DNA of 64,000 nucleotides, taken from assembly GCF_011605345.1 (NCBI RefSeq), contig NZ_JAAOXM010000004.1, positions 310,001 to 374,000 of the forward strand, given 5' to 3'. This stretch comes from Burkholderia sp. D-99. Its GTDB lineage: Bacteria > Pseudomonadota > Gammaproteobacteria > Burkholderiales > Burkholderiaceae. The translations under genes and the position numbers were made by a program. Under the pieces are notes generated by a model, which saw only the letters and a list, made by a program, of their open reading frames with translations, was not told where the DNA came from and did not search any database. Positions 38,932 to 49,570 of the stretch are shown here, in pieces (position 1 is the stretch's first letter; each line of letters starts with the position of its first letter).

Positions 38932-38954
38932 GATTACAAAACTGTCATCTGCGG
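38932..38954 (-). promoter_or_regulatory. Candidate autoregulatory site of the response regulator
   Basis: Read on the minus strand this element differs at only three of 23 positions from 30354-30376 upstream of the RND operon, and lies 90 bp before the regulator start. It sits in the 199-bp gap between the regulator and the divergent DUF4148 gene, 86 bp before the latter, so it could act on both. Confidence 0.6.
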
Positions 38955-39040
38955 GTCAGCATCGTGACTGCCGCGGGAACCAGAATGGGATACGTGGGGC
39001 CGCCCCACTCGCCCGTTCGTTCAACCGCCAAGGAATCGCC

Positions 39041-39298
39041 ATGAAACTCTTCACTGCCTTTGTCGTCGCCGCGCTGAGCCTGCCGTTCGGCACCCAGGCC
39101 TTCGCCCAGTCCACGCAGGCGCCGCTCACGCGCGCCGAAGTCCGCCAGCAGCTGATCGATGCCGAAGCCGACGGCCTGCTGCCGACGAACCGGAACGACT
39201 ATCCGCCGTCGCACGCGCAGATCGCGCGCAATCGCCAGCTTTACGCGCTCGCGCATCCCGATGCGGCGCCGGTCGCGACGGCATCGGCCGGTAATTGA
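39041..39298 (+). CDS. DUF4148 domain exported protein
   Basis: An 85-residue periplasmic protein with a signal peptide (cleavage after AFA) and the family signature LTRAEVRQQLIDAEADG followed by YPPSHAQIARNRQLYAL. It is related to the protein at 29920-30198 and is the intact parent of the decayed copy at 47222-47443. The ribosome binding site AAGGA is present. It diverges from the two-component operon, with the candidate regulator site between them. From codon 13 on, it is part of the long direct repeat that brackets the pyrrolnitrin genes. Confidence 0.85.
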   Translation: MKLFTAFVVAALSLPFGTQAFAQSTQAPLTRAEVRQQLIDAEADGLLPTNRNDYPPSHAQIARNRQLYALAHPDAAPVATASAGN

Positions 39299-39656
39299 TC
39301 TCCGCCTGTGACCGACAGCCCGCTGACAGCCGGATGGTGTGCCGGCCCGGCGCCTGTCGGCGGAATTCGCGGCGCCCGCAGCCGGGCCCGCGAAATCCTT
39401 GTCGCTCAAGCGCTTGAGCGCGCCGGCCCGACGGCCGCCCTCCTGTCCGACGATTGCGCCGCCCGCGTGAGCGCCGCCGTGAATCGCCGCCTGCCCGGCC
39501 CCGCCATTTCTTCGAAATCCGACGTTACCCGCGTGTCATTCCCATTCATCGCACCTTCCACTGGATTGAAGACACTCCCCGCCCAACGAGGTGAAACGAT
39601 GAACGCGAAACAATGGGCCGTGCCCGGCTCGGGCGTGCCGGCCGCATGCCTTTCCA
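39078..39656 (+). repeat. Direct repeat bracketing the prn segment, left copy
   Basis: This 579-bp segment matches 47223-47800 in the same orientation, roughly 90% identical by eye. It runs from within the DUF4148 gene, across about 300 bp of non-coding DNA, to codon 19 of the next small gene. The non-coding part contains an 18-bp perfect palindrome at 39403-39420 (half CGCTCAAGC), partly kept in the right copy. Beyond 39656 the sequence turns into the prnD end. Confidence 0.92.
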
Positions 39657-39769
39657 GCGCGATCCTGCTCATGGGCCGGTTCGGGGGCCGCCGCTCACGC
39701 ATCGCCGCTCACTCGCGGCTGCGCGGTCGAGCGCTCGCCTCGGCGACGCGGTCGACCCAGCCCCGGTAG
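39599..39769 (+). pseudogene. Truncated copy of the Pro/Val-rich exported protein gene
   Basis: It keeps the ribosome binding site GAGGTGAAAC and the first 19 codons (MNAKQWAVPGSGVPAACLS) of the gene at 47743-48060. It then runs into foreign sequence and ends at 39769, antiparallel to the last codons of prnD. The signal peptide is incomplete, so no function is expected. It marks the left junction of the prn insertion. Confidence 0.85.
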
Positions 39770-40821
39770 AACGCGCGGTACTTGAGCACGAGCTTGTCGT
39801 ACCTGCTGTACGCGCCGCCACCGTCCGGCTTCATCCCGTTCCAGATCTTGACGTCGTACCCCGCGGCCTGTCGGGTCTGCAACCCGAACAGCACGTAGTC
39901 GATCGCGCGGCGCACGGGGCCGCCCACCTTCTTGATCGAGATGAGCATGTGCATGACGTTTTTGCCGTCGCTCACCGGCGTCACGCACTGGAGCAGCTTG
40001 TACTTGAAGTCTCCGTCCAGCGCGACCGTCATGACGCATCCGCCGGGGTAGCCGTCGAAGTGCAGGTTCATCTGCGACATGTTCAGGCCGAGCGCACGCG
40101 ACAGCATGCCGAGGGGCCCGAAGTACCGATTCACGGTGAAGTCGATCCCGGCACCGAACCACGCACCCGCCCGGGCCAGCGACTCGACCTCCGGCCACGG
40201 GCGCCAATCGTCGAAGAGCTTGAGCTCGAAGGCCGAGATCGGGAGCGCGTGCACGGGAGTCGCGTGCTGCGCGTCGTAGAAGTTCTCGACGATCCGCAAG
40301 ACCGCCGTCGTCGTCTCGAACGCGAAGTGCAGGTGCATGAAATCGCCGTTGTCGACGTCGGCCGCGGCGATGTCGGGCAGCGGGTGCAGAGGCTGCGGGG
40401 AGCCGTACCACACCCACACGTAGCCGTATCGCTCGGCGGTGACCAAGGTCGGCTGGCGCGCCCCGCGCGGGACGGGCTCCAGTTGGCGCACCGCCTGGCT
40501 GTGACCGGGGATGTGAACGCACTGGCCCTGCTCGTCGTACCGCCAGTGGTGAAACGGGCACTGGATGCACCCGTCCTCGACCCGCCCGTCGGCCAGGTTT
40601 GCGCCGAGGTGCGAGCAGTGACGGTCCATCACCACGGCCCGCCCCGTCGCGCCGCGCCACGCCACGCACGGACGGCCGAAGAGCGTCAACTCGGTCGGCT
40701 TGTCCTTGAGGTGGTCCGAGCGCATCGCGACGTACCAGCTCGCGGCCACGCGCGTGGTCGCGTCGTACGCCCCTGGGGGAGGCGCGTTGGCAACCGCTTG
40801 ATCCAATTGAACGTCGTCCAT
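39709..40821 (-). CDS. prnD: Aminopyrrolnitrin oxygenase PrnD
   Basis: Rieske N-oxygenase for the last step of pyrrolnitrin synthesis, oxidising the arylamine of aminopyrrolnitrin to a nitro group; it needs electrons from a reductase. It has 370 residues. The Rieske cluster ligands are Cys69-x-His71 and Cys88-x2-His91, in HCSHLGANL and CIQCPFHHW. The mononuclear iron region includes FYDAQHATPVHALP. Sequence closely follows PrnD as I recall it from Pseudomonas, but the C-terminus (after GWVDRVA) differs and is a few residues longer, next to the insertion junction. It lies 24 bp after prnC as the last gene of the operon. Confidence 0.97.
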   Translation of the reverse strand: MDDVQLDQAVANAPPPGAYDATTRVAASWYVAMRSDHLKDKPTELTLFGRPCVAWRGATGRAVVMDRHCSHLGANLADGRVEDGCIQCPFHHWRYDEQGQCVHIPGHSQAVRQLEPVPRGARQPTLVTAERYGYVWVWYGSPQPLHPLPDIAAADVDNGDFMHLHFAFETTTAVLRIVENFYDAQHATPVHALPISAFELKLFDDWRPWPEVESLARAGAWFGAGIDFTVNRYFGPLGMLSRALGLNMSQMNLHFDGYPGGCVMTVALDGDFKYKLLQCVTPVSDGKNVMHMLISIKKVGGPVRRAIDYVLFGLQTRQAAGYDVKIWNGMKPDGGGAYSRYDKLVLKYRAFYRGWVDRVAEASARPRSRE

Positions 40822-40845
40822 CGTTGTCCTGACGGTGTCGGCCGA

Positions 40846-42546
40846 CTACTTCAGCGCCAGGCCAATGCGGGTCGTGATGTACGCCCTGAGCAGCGCGAAC
40901 ATCGGGTTGTAGTCGAAGTATTTTTTCACCTCGGCCGGCGCGCTGGTTTGCGTCCAGTGCATCAGCTTCATTGCCGGTACCAGGCTGTACTTCGAGTTGT
41001 TGAGCTGCGGCCTGGCCCCGGTGATGCAGTACCCGAAGCCGAACATCGGCCTGGCGAAATCCCGTTCGTCGATGAGGGCGTGAATCCGCGCCGCGGCCTC
41101 CTCGGCCGGCTTGCGCCCGGCGCTCACGGCCTCGACCTCGGCCTTGGCGTCGTTGAACAGCTGGTAGTACCCCTCCATGTCCGCGCACAGGTACCCGAGG
41201 TACGGGGGGTCGTTGTCGAGGTGATCGAGGTCGCCCTCGTCACGCGACGCGCGGAACCTCGCGTGGGCTTGCACGAGCCGGAACTGCCCGAGGATCGTGC
41301 CGACCGCCCACAGCCGGTGGAACGCGTCCCACAGGCGGAAGTCCGAGAACGCCGTGTAGCAGCAGCTGACGAAGTCGTCGTTGTGGTCCAGAAGCTTCTG
41401 CTGCAGGCGCTCGATGTACTCGAAGCGCTCGGGGGAGAAGTCGTCGTCACGCAGCGCCTTGATGAGGCGCGCCGCGAGCGCGTGGATCGTCACCGCGGTG
41501 TTCTCGAGCCCCCGGGAGAAGAGCGGGTCGATGAACCCGTTCGCGTGCAGCATCAGGCAATAGCGGTCGCCGACGCAGGCGCTCGACGAGAATTGCAGGC
41601 GGTCGGTCTTGACCCAGTCGCGCACCGGCACGGCGTCCCGGAACTGCGCCGCGATGCTCGGGAATCGCGCGAGGAACGCGTCGAATTCCTGCTGCGCGGA
41701 GATGTCCGTTTTCGGGTAGATGCGCGGGTCGAGCTGCAGGCCGACGCTCACCAGGTTGTTGGTCGACCGCGGGTGGTTGTTGAACGGAATCACCCAGAGC
41801 CAGCCGCCCTCGAACATGTGGTGCAAGGTGCCCTCGTGCCAGCGCCAGCGCTGCCCCTTGACCTTGAAGATGTCGTCGAACGGCTTGACCCCGAGCATGT
41901 GCGTGTAGAGGCTGCGCGAGTGTGTCTTGAAGCGGCACGGCTCCTCGCGGAGGTTGAACTTGGTCGCGAGCGGCGCGCGCGGTCCGCCGCAGTCGATCAT
42001 GTACCGGCCGGTGAACCGTTCGCCCTGGGCAGTGGTCACCGCGACGCCGTCCTTGTCCGCGTGGTATTCGGTCACGGTCGTTTTCTGACGCACCGTGCAG
42101 CCGTACTTGATCGCGGCCTGCAACAGGTAGGCATCGACGTCTTGCCGGTAATAATGGCTCTCCGGACCCCACGGCAGCTCGGGAATGACGCACTGCGTGA
42201 ATTCCTTCGGGTCGTGCTCCTGGCCGGGCTTGTGGAACACGAAGCCGAAGTTGCGCTTGATGCCCGTGCTCGACGCGACGTAACGCTGCGTCGCGTAGAA
42301 CGACGTGATGCGGTCGAGCTCCGGAATGCCGTAGCGATCGGCGATGATGCGATTCATGAGCGACGTCTCGGGGATCGACGATTCGCCGATCGTGAACCTC
42401 GGGTGCGACGACTCCTCGATGATCAGCACGCGAAACTGCTGGTTGGCCAGGATGGCTCCCATCTGGGTGCCGGACATGCCCGAACCGAGGATGATCACGT
42501 CGAAGTGGTTGCTGTCGCGCCCGTTCGCGGGGCTCTGCTGAGTCAT
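40846..42546 (-). CDS. prnC: Monodechloroaminopyrrolnitrin 3-halogenase PrnC
   Basis: Flavin-dependent halogenase that adds the second chlorine, at position 3 of the pyrrole ring, giving aminopyrrolnitrin. It needs FADH2 from a separate flavin reductase. It has 566 residues. The FAD-binding motif VIILGSGMSGTQMG is at the N-terminus, and the sequence follows known PrnC nearly residue by residue. I use the ATG at 42546 (MTQQSPANG) rather than 42579, because AAGGAGA lies before it and because characterised PrnC proteins start there. It lies 58 bp after prnB. Confidence 0.97.
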   Translation of the reverse strand: MTQQSPANGRDSNHFDVIILGSGMSGTQMGAILANQQFRVLIIEESSHPRFTIGESSIPETSLMNRIIADRYGIPELDRITSFYATQRYVASSTGIKRNFGFVFHKPGQEHDPKEFTQCVIPELPWGPESHYYRQDVDAYLLQAAIKYGCTVRQKTTVTEYHADKDGVAVTTAQGERFTGRYMIDCGGPRAPLATKFNLREEPCRFKTHSRSLYTHMLGVKPFDDIFKVKGQRWRWHEGTLHHMFEGGWLWVIPFNNHPRSTNNLVSVGLQLDPRIYPKTDISAQQEFDAFLARFPSIAAQFRDAVPVRDWVKTDRLQFSSSACVGDRYCLMLHANGFIDPLFSRGLENTAVTIHALAARLIKALRDDDFSPERFEYIERLQQKLLDHNDDFVSCCYTAFSDFRLWDAFHRLWAVGTILGQFRLVQAHARFRASRDEGDLDHLDNDPPYLGYLCADMEGYYQLFNDAKAEVEAVSAGRKPAEEAAARIHALIDERDFARPMFGFGYCITGARPQLNNSKYSLVPAMKLMHWTQTSAPAEVKKYFDYNPMFALLRAYITTRIGLALK

Positions 42547-42604
42547 GGGGGCACACTCTCCTTGTGAGATGGAACACATGGTCGAACGCGTCAGGCGTCA
42601 GGTG

Positions 42605-45860
<3,256 letters not shown>

Positions 45861-46319
45861 ATGAACGCCCGCAAGCCTTACCCGCGCGATGCAAGCGACA
45901 AAGAACGGTCGTTCGTTGTGCCGTATCTGGCGCTGGTGCGAGAAGACAGCGAACAACGCCGCCACGCGCTTCGCGAGGCCCTCAATGCGCTGCGCTGGAT
46001 GCGAGCGGGCTGTTTCGGGGCGATCGTGCATGATCGGCGAGAACTGTTGCGCGTGTTCGATAGACGCAAAGCGCAACCCGGTGCCATGATCATCGACAGC
46101 CGCACATTGCAATCGACCCCGGAATCCGGTGCGCGCACCGGCTACGACCGCGCGAAGCGCCTCAAGGGTTCGAAAGTGCATCTGGCGGTCGATACGCCGG
46201 GCCAGTTGCTGGCACTGCATGTGACACCGGCCAATGAGCGGGATCTAATTAAACGATTCAGAATCGCGACTGAACCTACCACGCGGCAAGTTCCGCTTTA
46301 CTTTGCGGCGCAAAAATAG
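45861..46319 (+). pseudogene. IS5-family transposase remnant next to prn
   Basis: The translation starts like an IS5-type transposase (MNARKPYPRDASDKERSFVVPYL) and has the block VIIDSRTLQSTPESGARTGYD-like, with DSRTLQSTPESG containing a catalytic Asp, then GSKVHLAVDTPGQLLALHVTPANERD. About 25 residues are missing after ALRWM, and the C-terminal third, including the catalytic Glu region, is replaced by unrelated residues. It cannot be active. It is a different IS5 subgroup from the remnants at 60.9 and 62.5 kb. It lies inside the inserted prn segment. Confidence 0.82.
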
Positions 46320-46621
46320 GTGTGATCATGTAACAGTGTTTGCGTCTATTTTTAATCATGATCAGGAACCTCCATCCCCGGAATTATTCGGGTCGACAAC
46401 GTACAATTTACTGCGCAATGGCAAAGCTGTAAAAAATGCGCCATTTCCAGAAAACCCATCGAAAATCAGGCGATTTTCTCTTGATCACCGTTAGCATATT
46501 GACTGAGCACCGCTAGCGCTTATTGTGACCCCCAACAGCTTCCCGAATTCTGAATGACTGACAACGAATACGACAGTCCGCCCCGACGCGTGGCGACCGT
46601 CATCGACACCAAGGAAGCAAG
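46320..46621 (+). promoter_or_regulatory. AT-rich leader of the LysE exporter gene
   Basis: About 300 bp without a gene. A perfect 7-bp inverted repeat (GAAAATC, loop AGGC, GATTTTC) lies at 46461-46478. A possible sigma-70 promoter follows, with TTGACT at 46499-46504, a 16-bp spacer and TATTGT at 46521-46526, reading toward the exporter gene. The dyad just upstream of the -35 could be a regulator site or a weak terminator. Confidence 0.4.
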
Positions 46622-47221
46622 ATGCCGACATTCCAGGTGATGTTGAAGATGGCACTCTACGTTTCGCTGGTCCTGGCCACGCCCGGGCCAACAAATACCC
46701 TGCTTCTGTCATCGGGAATCAAGGTCGGCTTCCGGCAATCGTCATCGCTCCTGGTTGCAGAGGCATCGGGCTATGGCTTCGCGATATCACTGTGGGGTTT
46801 CTTCCTGGCGACATTCGCGGCCACCCGGCCATGGCTTTACGATGTGCTGAAGCTCGGGAGCTCGGCCTATATTTTCTATCTCGCCCTGCAGCTATGGAAA
46901 AGCCCACGCCTTGAAGACATCCGGTCGGGCACCATCGGCTTTCGCGACATGTTCGTCGCGACGACCATGAACCCGAAGGCGTTATTGTTCGCCACCGCGA
47001 TCTTTCCCCCGCAAGCTTTCGTATCGGTTCCGTTCTATCTCTGCTCGATCGCGGTCTTCACGGCGCTCGCCGTGACGATCGGCTCGATGTGGCTTGTCAT
47101 CGGCGGCGTCCTGACCGCGCGCCGGTCTCTGGCCACCCATACCGGAACGCTGCTTCGCGGTGCGTCGGTCGTGCTGTTGATGTTCGCGGGCACGCTGGCG
47201 TTTTCCGTACTCAATCGTTAG
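46622..47221 (+). CDS. LysE/RhtB family exporter
   Basis: Inner-membrane exporter of 199 residues with about six helices, a family that exports amino acids and related small molecules. The opening MALYVSLVLATPGPTNTLLL carries the conserved ATPGP motif, and TTMNPKALLFA is the second family motif. It lies within the inserted segment that carries prn, and its stop codon is directly followed by the right-hand repeat copy. It may have travelled with prn, and export of tryptophan-derived intermediates or pyrrolnitrin is a possibility, but nothing in the sequence shows its substrate. Confidence 0.9.
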   Translation: MPTFQVMLKMALYVSLVLATPGPTNTLLLSSGIKVGFRQSSSLLVAEASGYGFAISLWGFFLATFAATRPWLYDVLKLGSSAYIFYLALQLWKSPRLEDIRSGTIGFRDMFVATTMNPKALLFATAIFPPQAFVSVPFYLCSIAVFTALAVTIGSMWLVIGGVLTARRSLATHTGTLLRGASVVLLMFAGTLAFSVLNR

Positions 47222-47443
47222 GGCCTGCCGTTCGGCACACTGGCCTTCGCACAGGCCACGCAGGCGCCGCTCACGCGCGCCGAAGTCCGCCAGCAACCGA
47301 TCGGGGCCGACGCCGACGGCCTGCTGCCGACGAACCGGAACGACTATCCGCCGTCGCACGCGCCGATCGCGCGCAACCGCCGGCTTGACGCGCTCGCACA
47401 TCCCGATGCGGCCCCGGTCGCGACGGATTCTGCCGGCAATTGA
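47222..47443 (+). pseudogene. 5'-truncated DUF4148 gene copy
   Basis: The frame matches the DUF4148 protein at 39041-39298 from LPFGT (codon 14) to the stop, but has no start codon, no ribosome binding site and only the tail of the signal peptide. It begins immediately after the LysE stop codon. Several conserved residues have changed (for example QQLIDAE to QQPIGAD, and RQLYAL to RRLDAL), as expected for a gene no longer under selection. Confidence 0.88.
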
Positions 47444-47800
47444 TCTCCGCATATTACCGACAGCCAGCTGACAACCGGATGGCGTGCCGGCCCGGCACCG
47501 GTCGGAGGATTCCGCGGCGCCCGCAGCCGGGCCCGCGAAATCCTTGTCAATCAAGCGCTTGAGCGCACCGGCCCGACGGCCGTCATCCCGTCCGACGATC
47601 GCGCCGCCCGCGTGAACGCCGCCGTGAATCACCGCTTCCCCGGCCCCGCTATTTTTCGAAATCCGACGTTACCCGCGTGTAATTCTCATTCATCGGACCT
47701 TCCACTAGATTGAAGGCATTCCCAGCCCAACGAGGTGAAGTGATGAACGCGAAACAATGGGCCGTGCTCGGCTCGGGCGTGCTGGCCGCATGCCTTTCCA
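47223..47800 (+). repeat. Direct repeat bracketing the prn segment, right copy
   Basis: Partner of 39078-39656, same orientation and nearly the same length (578 bp). Here the first gene is cut and the second (47743-48060) is whole, the mirror of the left copy. The insert between the copies is 39657-47222, about 7.57 kb, containing prnDCBA, the IS5 remnant and the LysE gene. Confidence 0.92.
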
Positions 47801-48060
47801 TCCAGCCGGCAATGGCCGGCATTTCGATCGGTCTCGGCATCGCCGCGCCCGCTCCCGTTTATGTCGCACCGGCACCCGTGTACGTCGCGCCGCCGCCGGT
47901 CGTCTATGCGCCGCCCCCCGTGGCGTACGCGCCGCCCGTCGTGGCCGCGCCCGTGATGGTGCCGACGGTCGGCATCTCGCTCGGCTGGCACAACGGCCGC
48001 TATTGGGACGGCCGCCGCTGGTGGGGCCGGCAGGAATGGGCAGCCCATCGTCGCTGGTAA
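47743..48060 (+). CDS. Small exported Pro/Val/Tyr-rich protein
   Basis: A 105-residue protein with a signal peptide (MNAKQWAVLGSGVLAACLSI, cleavage probably after AMA). The middle consists of short Ala-Pro-Val-Tyr repeats (residues 47-80), and the C-terminus is rich in Trp, Gly and Arg (WHNGRYWDGRRWWGRQEW). Such proteins are common in Burkholderia and probably lie in the periplasm or on the surface; no function is known to me. The start at 47743 has GAGGTGAAGTG before it. A truncated copy is at 39599. Confidence 0.82.
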   Translation: MNAKQWAVLGSGVLAACLSIQPAMAGISIGLGIAAPAPVYVAPAPVYVAPPPVVYAPPPVAYAPPVVAAPVMVPTVGISLGWHNGRYWDGRRWWGRQEWAAHRRW

Positions 48061-48304
48061 GCCGCTCCCGATATCGGGCCGCACGCGGGCGCCCGCCGCC
48101 CTTCCGGCCGCACCCGCCCTTTCGTCCGTCCACGGTTTCGCCAGCAAGCGCCGCACCGCGTGCACCGTCACGCGGCGCCGGCCGGTTGGCGGTACACGGT
48201 TGCACCGCAGCGGCCGTCTATTTCCATTCGATCGCCACCCCCATTCTCAGGAGTCCTTTCATGTCATGCAGTAGCGCGATGTGTCGCCCATGCGGGAGCC
48301 GGAC

Positions 48305-49549
48305 ATGAGCGCCCCCCAGGCCGCCCCGCCGGCGCGGCGCCGGGCCCGCCGCTGGATCGTCATCGTCGTGCTGGCCGTGCCGGTCGCGCTGATCGCCTTT
48401 CACCTGCTGCGCCCGACGAAGCCGGTCCGTACGACACCGGCCCAGGTCGTCAGCGTCGCGACCGCCGCGACGGGCGACATGCCGGTCGTGCTGAACGAAC
48501 TCGGCACGGTGACGCCGGTCGCGACCGTGACCGTGCTGCCGCAACTGAGCGGTTACCTGACCGAGGTGGGCTATCACGAGGGCCAGGAGGTCACCAAAGG
48601 CCAGTTCCTCGCGCAAATCGATCCGCGCCAGTACCAGATCAGCAAGCAGCAGGCACAGGCCCAGCTCGCGAAGGACGCGGCGAGCCTCGCGCAGGCGCGC
48701 GCCGATCTCGCCCGCTATGCGCAGCTCGCCGAACACCAGTCGATTGCCGCGCAGACTTACCAGGACGCGCAGTTCACTGTGCAGCAGGACGAAGCGGCCA
48801 CCCAGGCCGACCGCGCGAACATCGCGCAATACGATCTCGATCTCGCCTATTGCCACATCACCGCACCGGTGGCGGGCCGCGTCGGGCTGCGGCTCGTCGA
48901 CCCGGGCAACTACGTAACGTCGTCGAGCACGACGGGCATCGTCGTGATCACGCAGATGAAACCGATGACCGTTCAGTTCACGGTGCCGCAGAACGCGCTG
49001 TCGGCCGTGATCCGGCGCGTCGGCGCGGGCGCGCAACTGCCGGTGACCGTTTATTCGAGCGACGACGACAAGCAGGTCGCGACCGGCACGCTGTACGCGA
49101 TCGGCAACCAGATGGCGACCGCCACCGGCACCGTCACGCTGCGCGCGACGTTCGCGAACGACGACGAGGCGCTGTTCCCGAACGAATTCGTCAACGTGCG
49201 GCTCCACGTCGACACGCTGCACGACGCGGTGCTCGTGCCGACCGCCGCGGTGCAGAACGGCGCGCCGGGCGACTACGTGTATCTCGTCAATGCAAACCGG
49301 ACGGTGTCGGTGCACAAGGTCACGCTCGGGCCGAGCAACGGCCGCTCGACCGCGATCGTCGCGGGGCTCGCGGCCGGGCAGCAGGTCGTGACCGACGGCG
49401 TCGACCGGCTCAGCGACGGCGCGGTGATCCGTATCGCATCGAACCGGGCCGGCGCCGCGCTGCCGGCTTCCGGCGCTTCGGCGGGCGACGCACCACGCCA
49501 TGCCGGCCATCGCGCTGCCGTGGCCGGCGCGGCATCCGGCGCGGCCTGA
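48305..49549 (+). CDS. mdtA: RND efflux adaptor (MdtA-like)
   Basis: Membrane fusion protein of 414 residues for a two-pump RND system. It has a membrane anchor at residues 15-35, the lipoyl motif VTVLPQLSGYLTEVGYHEGQEVTKGQFL, a helical hairpin, AQYDLDLAYCHITAPVAGRVGLR-like second lipoyl half (here starting YDLDLAYCHITAPVAG), and a Pro/Ala-rich tail. The ATG at 48305 has GGGAG before it. It is the first gene of a four-gene operon, followed by two RND pumps and an outer-membrane channel, as in MdtABC/MuxABC systems. Confidence 0.93.
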   Translation: MSAPQAAPPARRRARRWIVIVVLAVPVALIAFHLLRPTKPVRTTPAQVVSVATAATGDMPVVLNELGTVTPVATVTVLPQLSGYLTEVGYHEGQEVTKGQFLAQIDPRQYQISKQQAQAQLAKDAASLAQARADLARYAQLAEHQSIAAQTYQDAQFTVQQDEAATQADRANIAQYDLDLAYCHITAPVAGRVGLRLVDPGNYVTSSSTTGIVVITQMKPMTVQFTVPQNALSAVIRRVGAGAQLPVTVYSSDDDKQVATGTLYAIGNQMATATGTVTLRATFANDDEALFPNEFVNVRLHVDTLHDAVLVPTAAVQNGAPGDYVYLVNANRTVSVHKVTLGPSNGRSTAIVAGLAAGQQVVTDGVDRLSDGAVIRIASNRAGAALPASGASAGDAPRHAGHRAAVAGAASGAA

Positions 49550-49570
49550 CGAGCGACACGCCCCGACACG

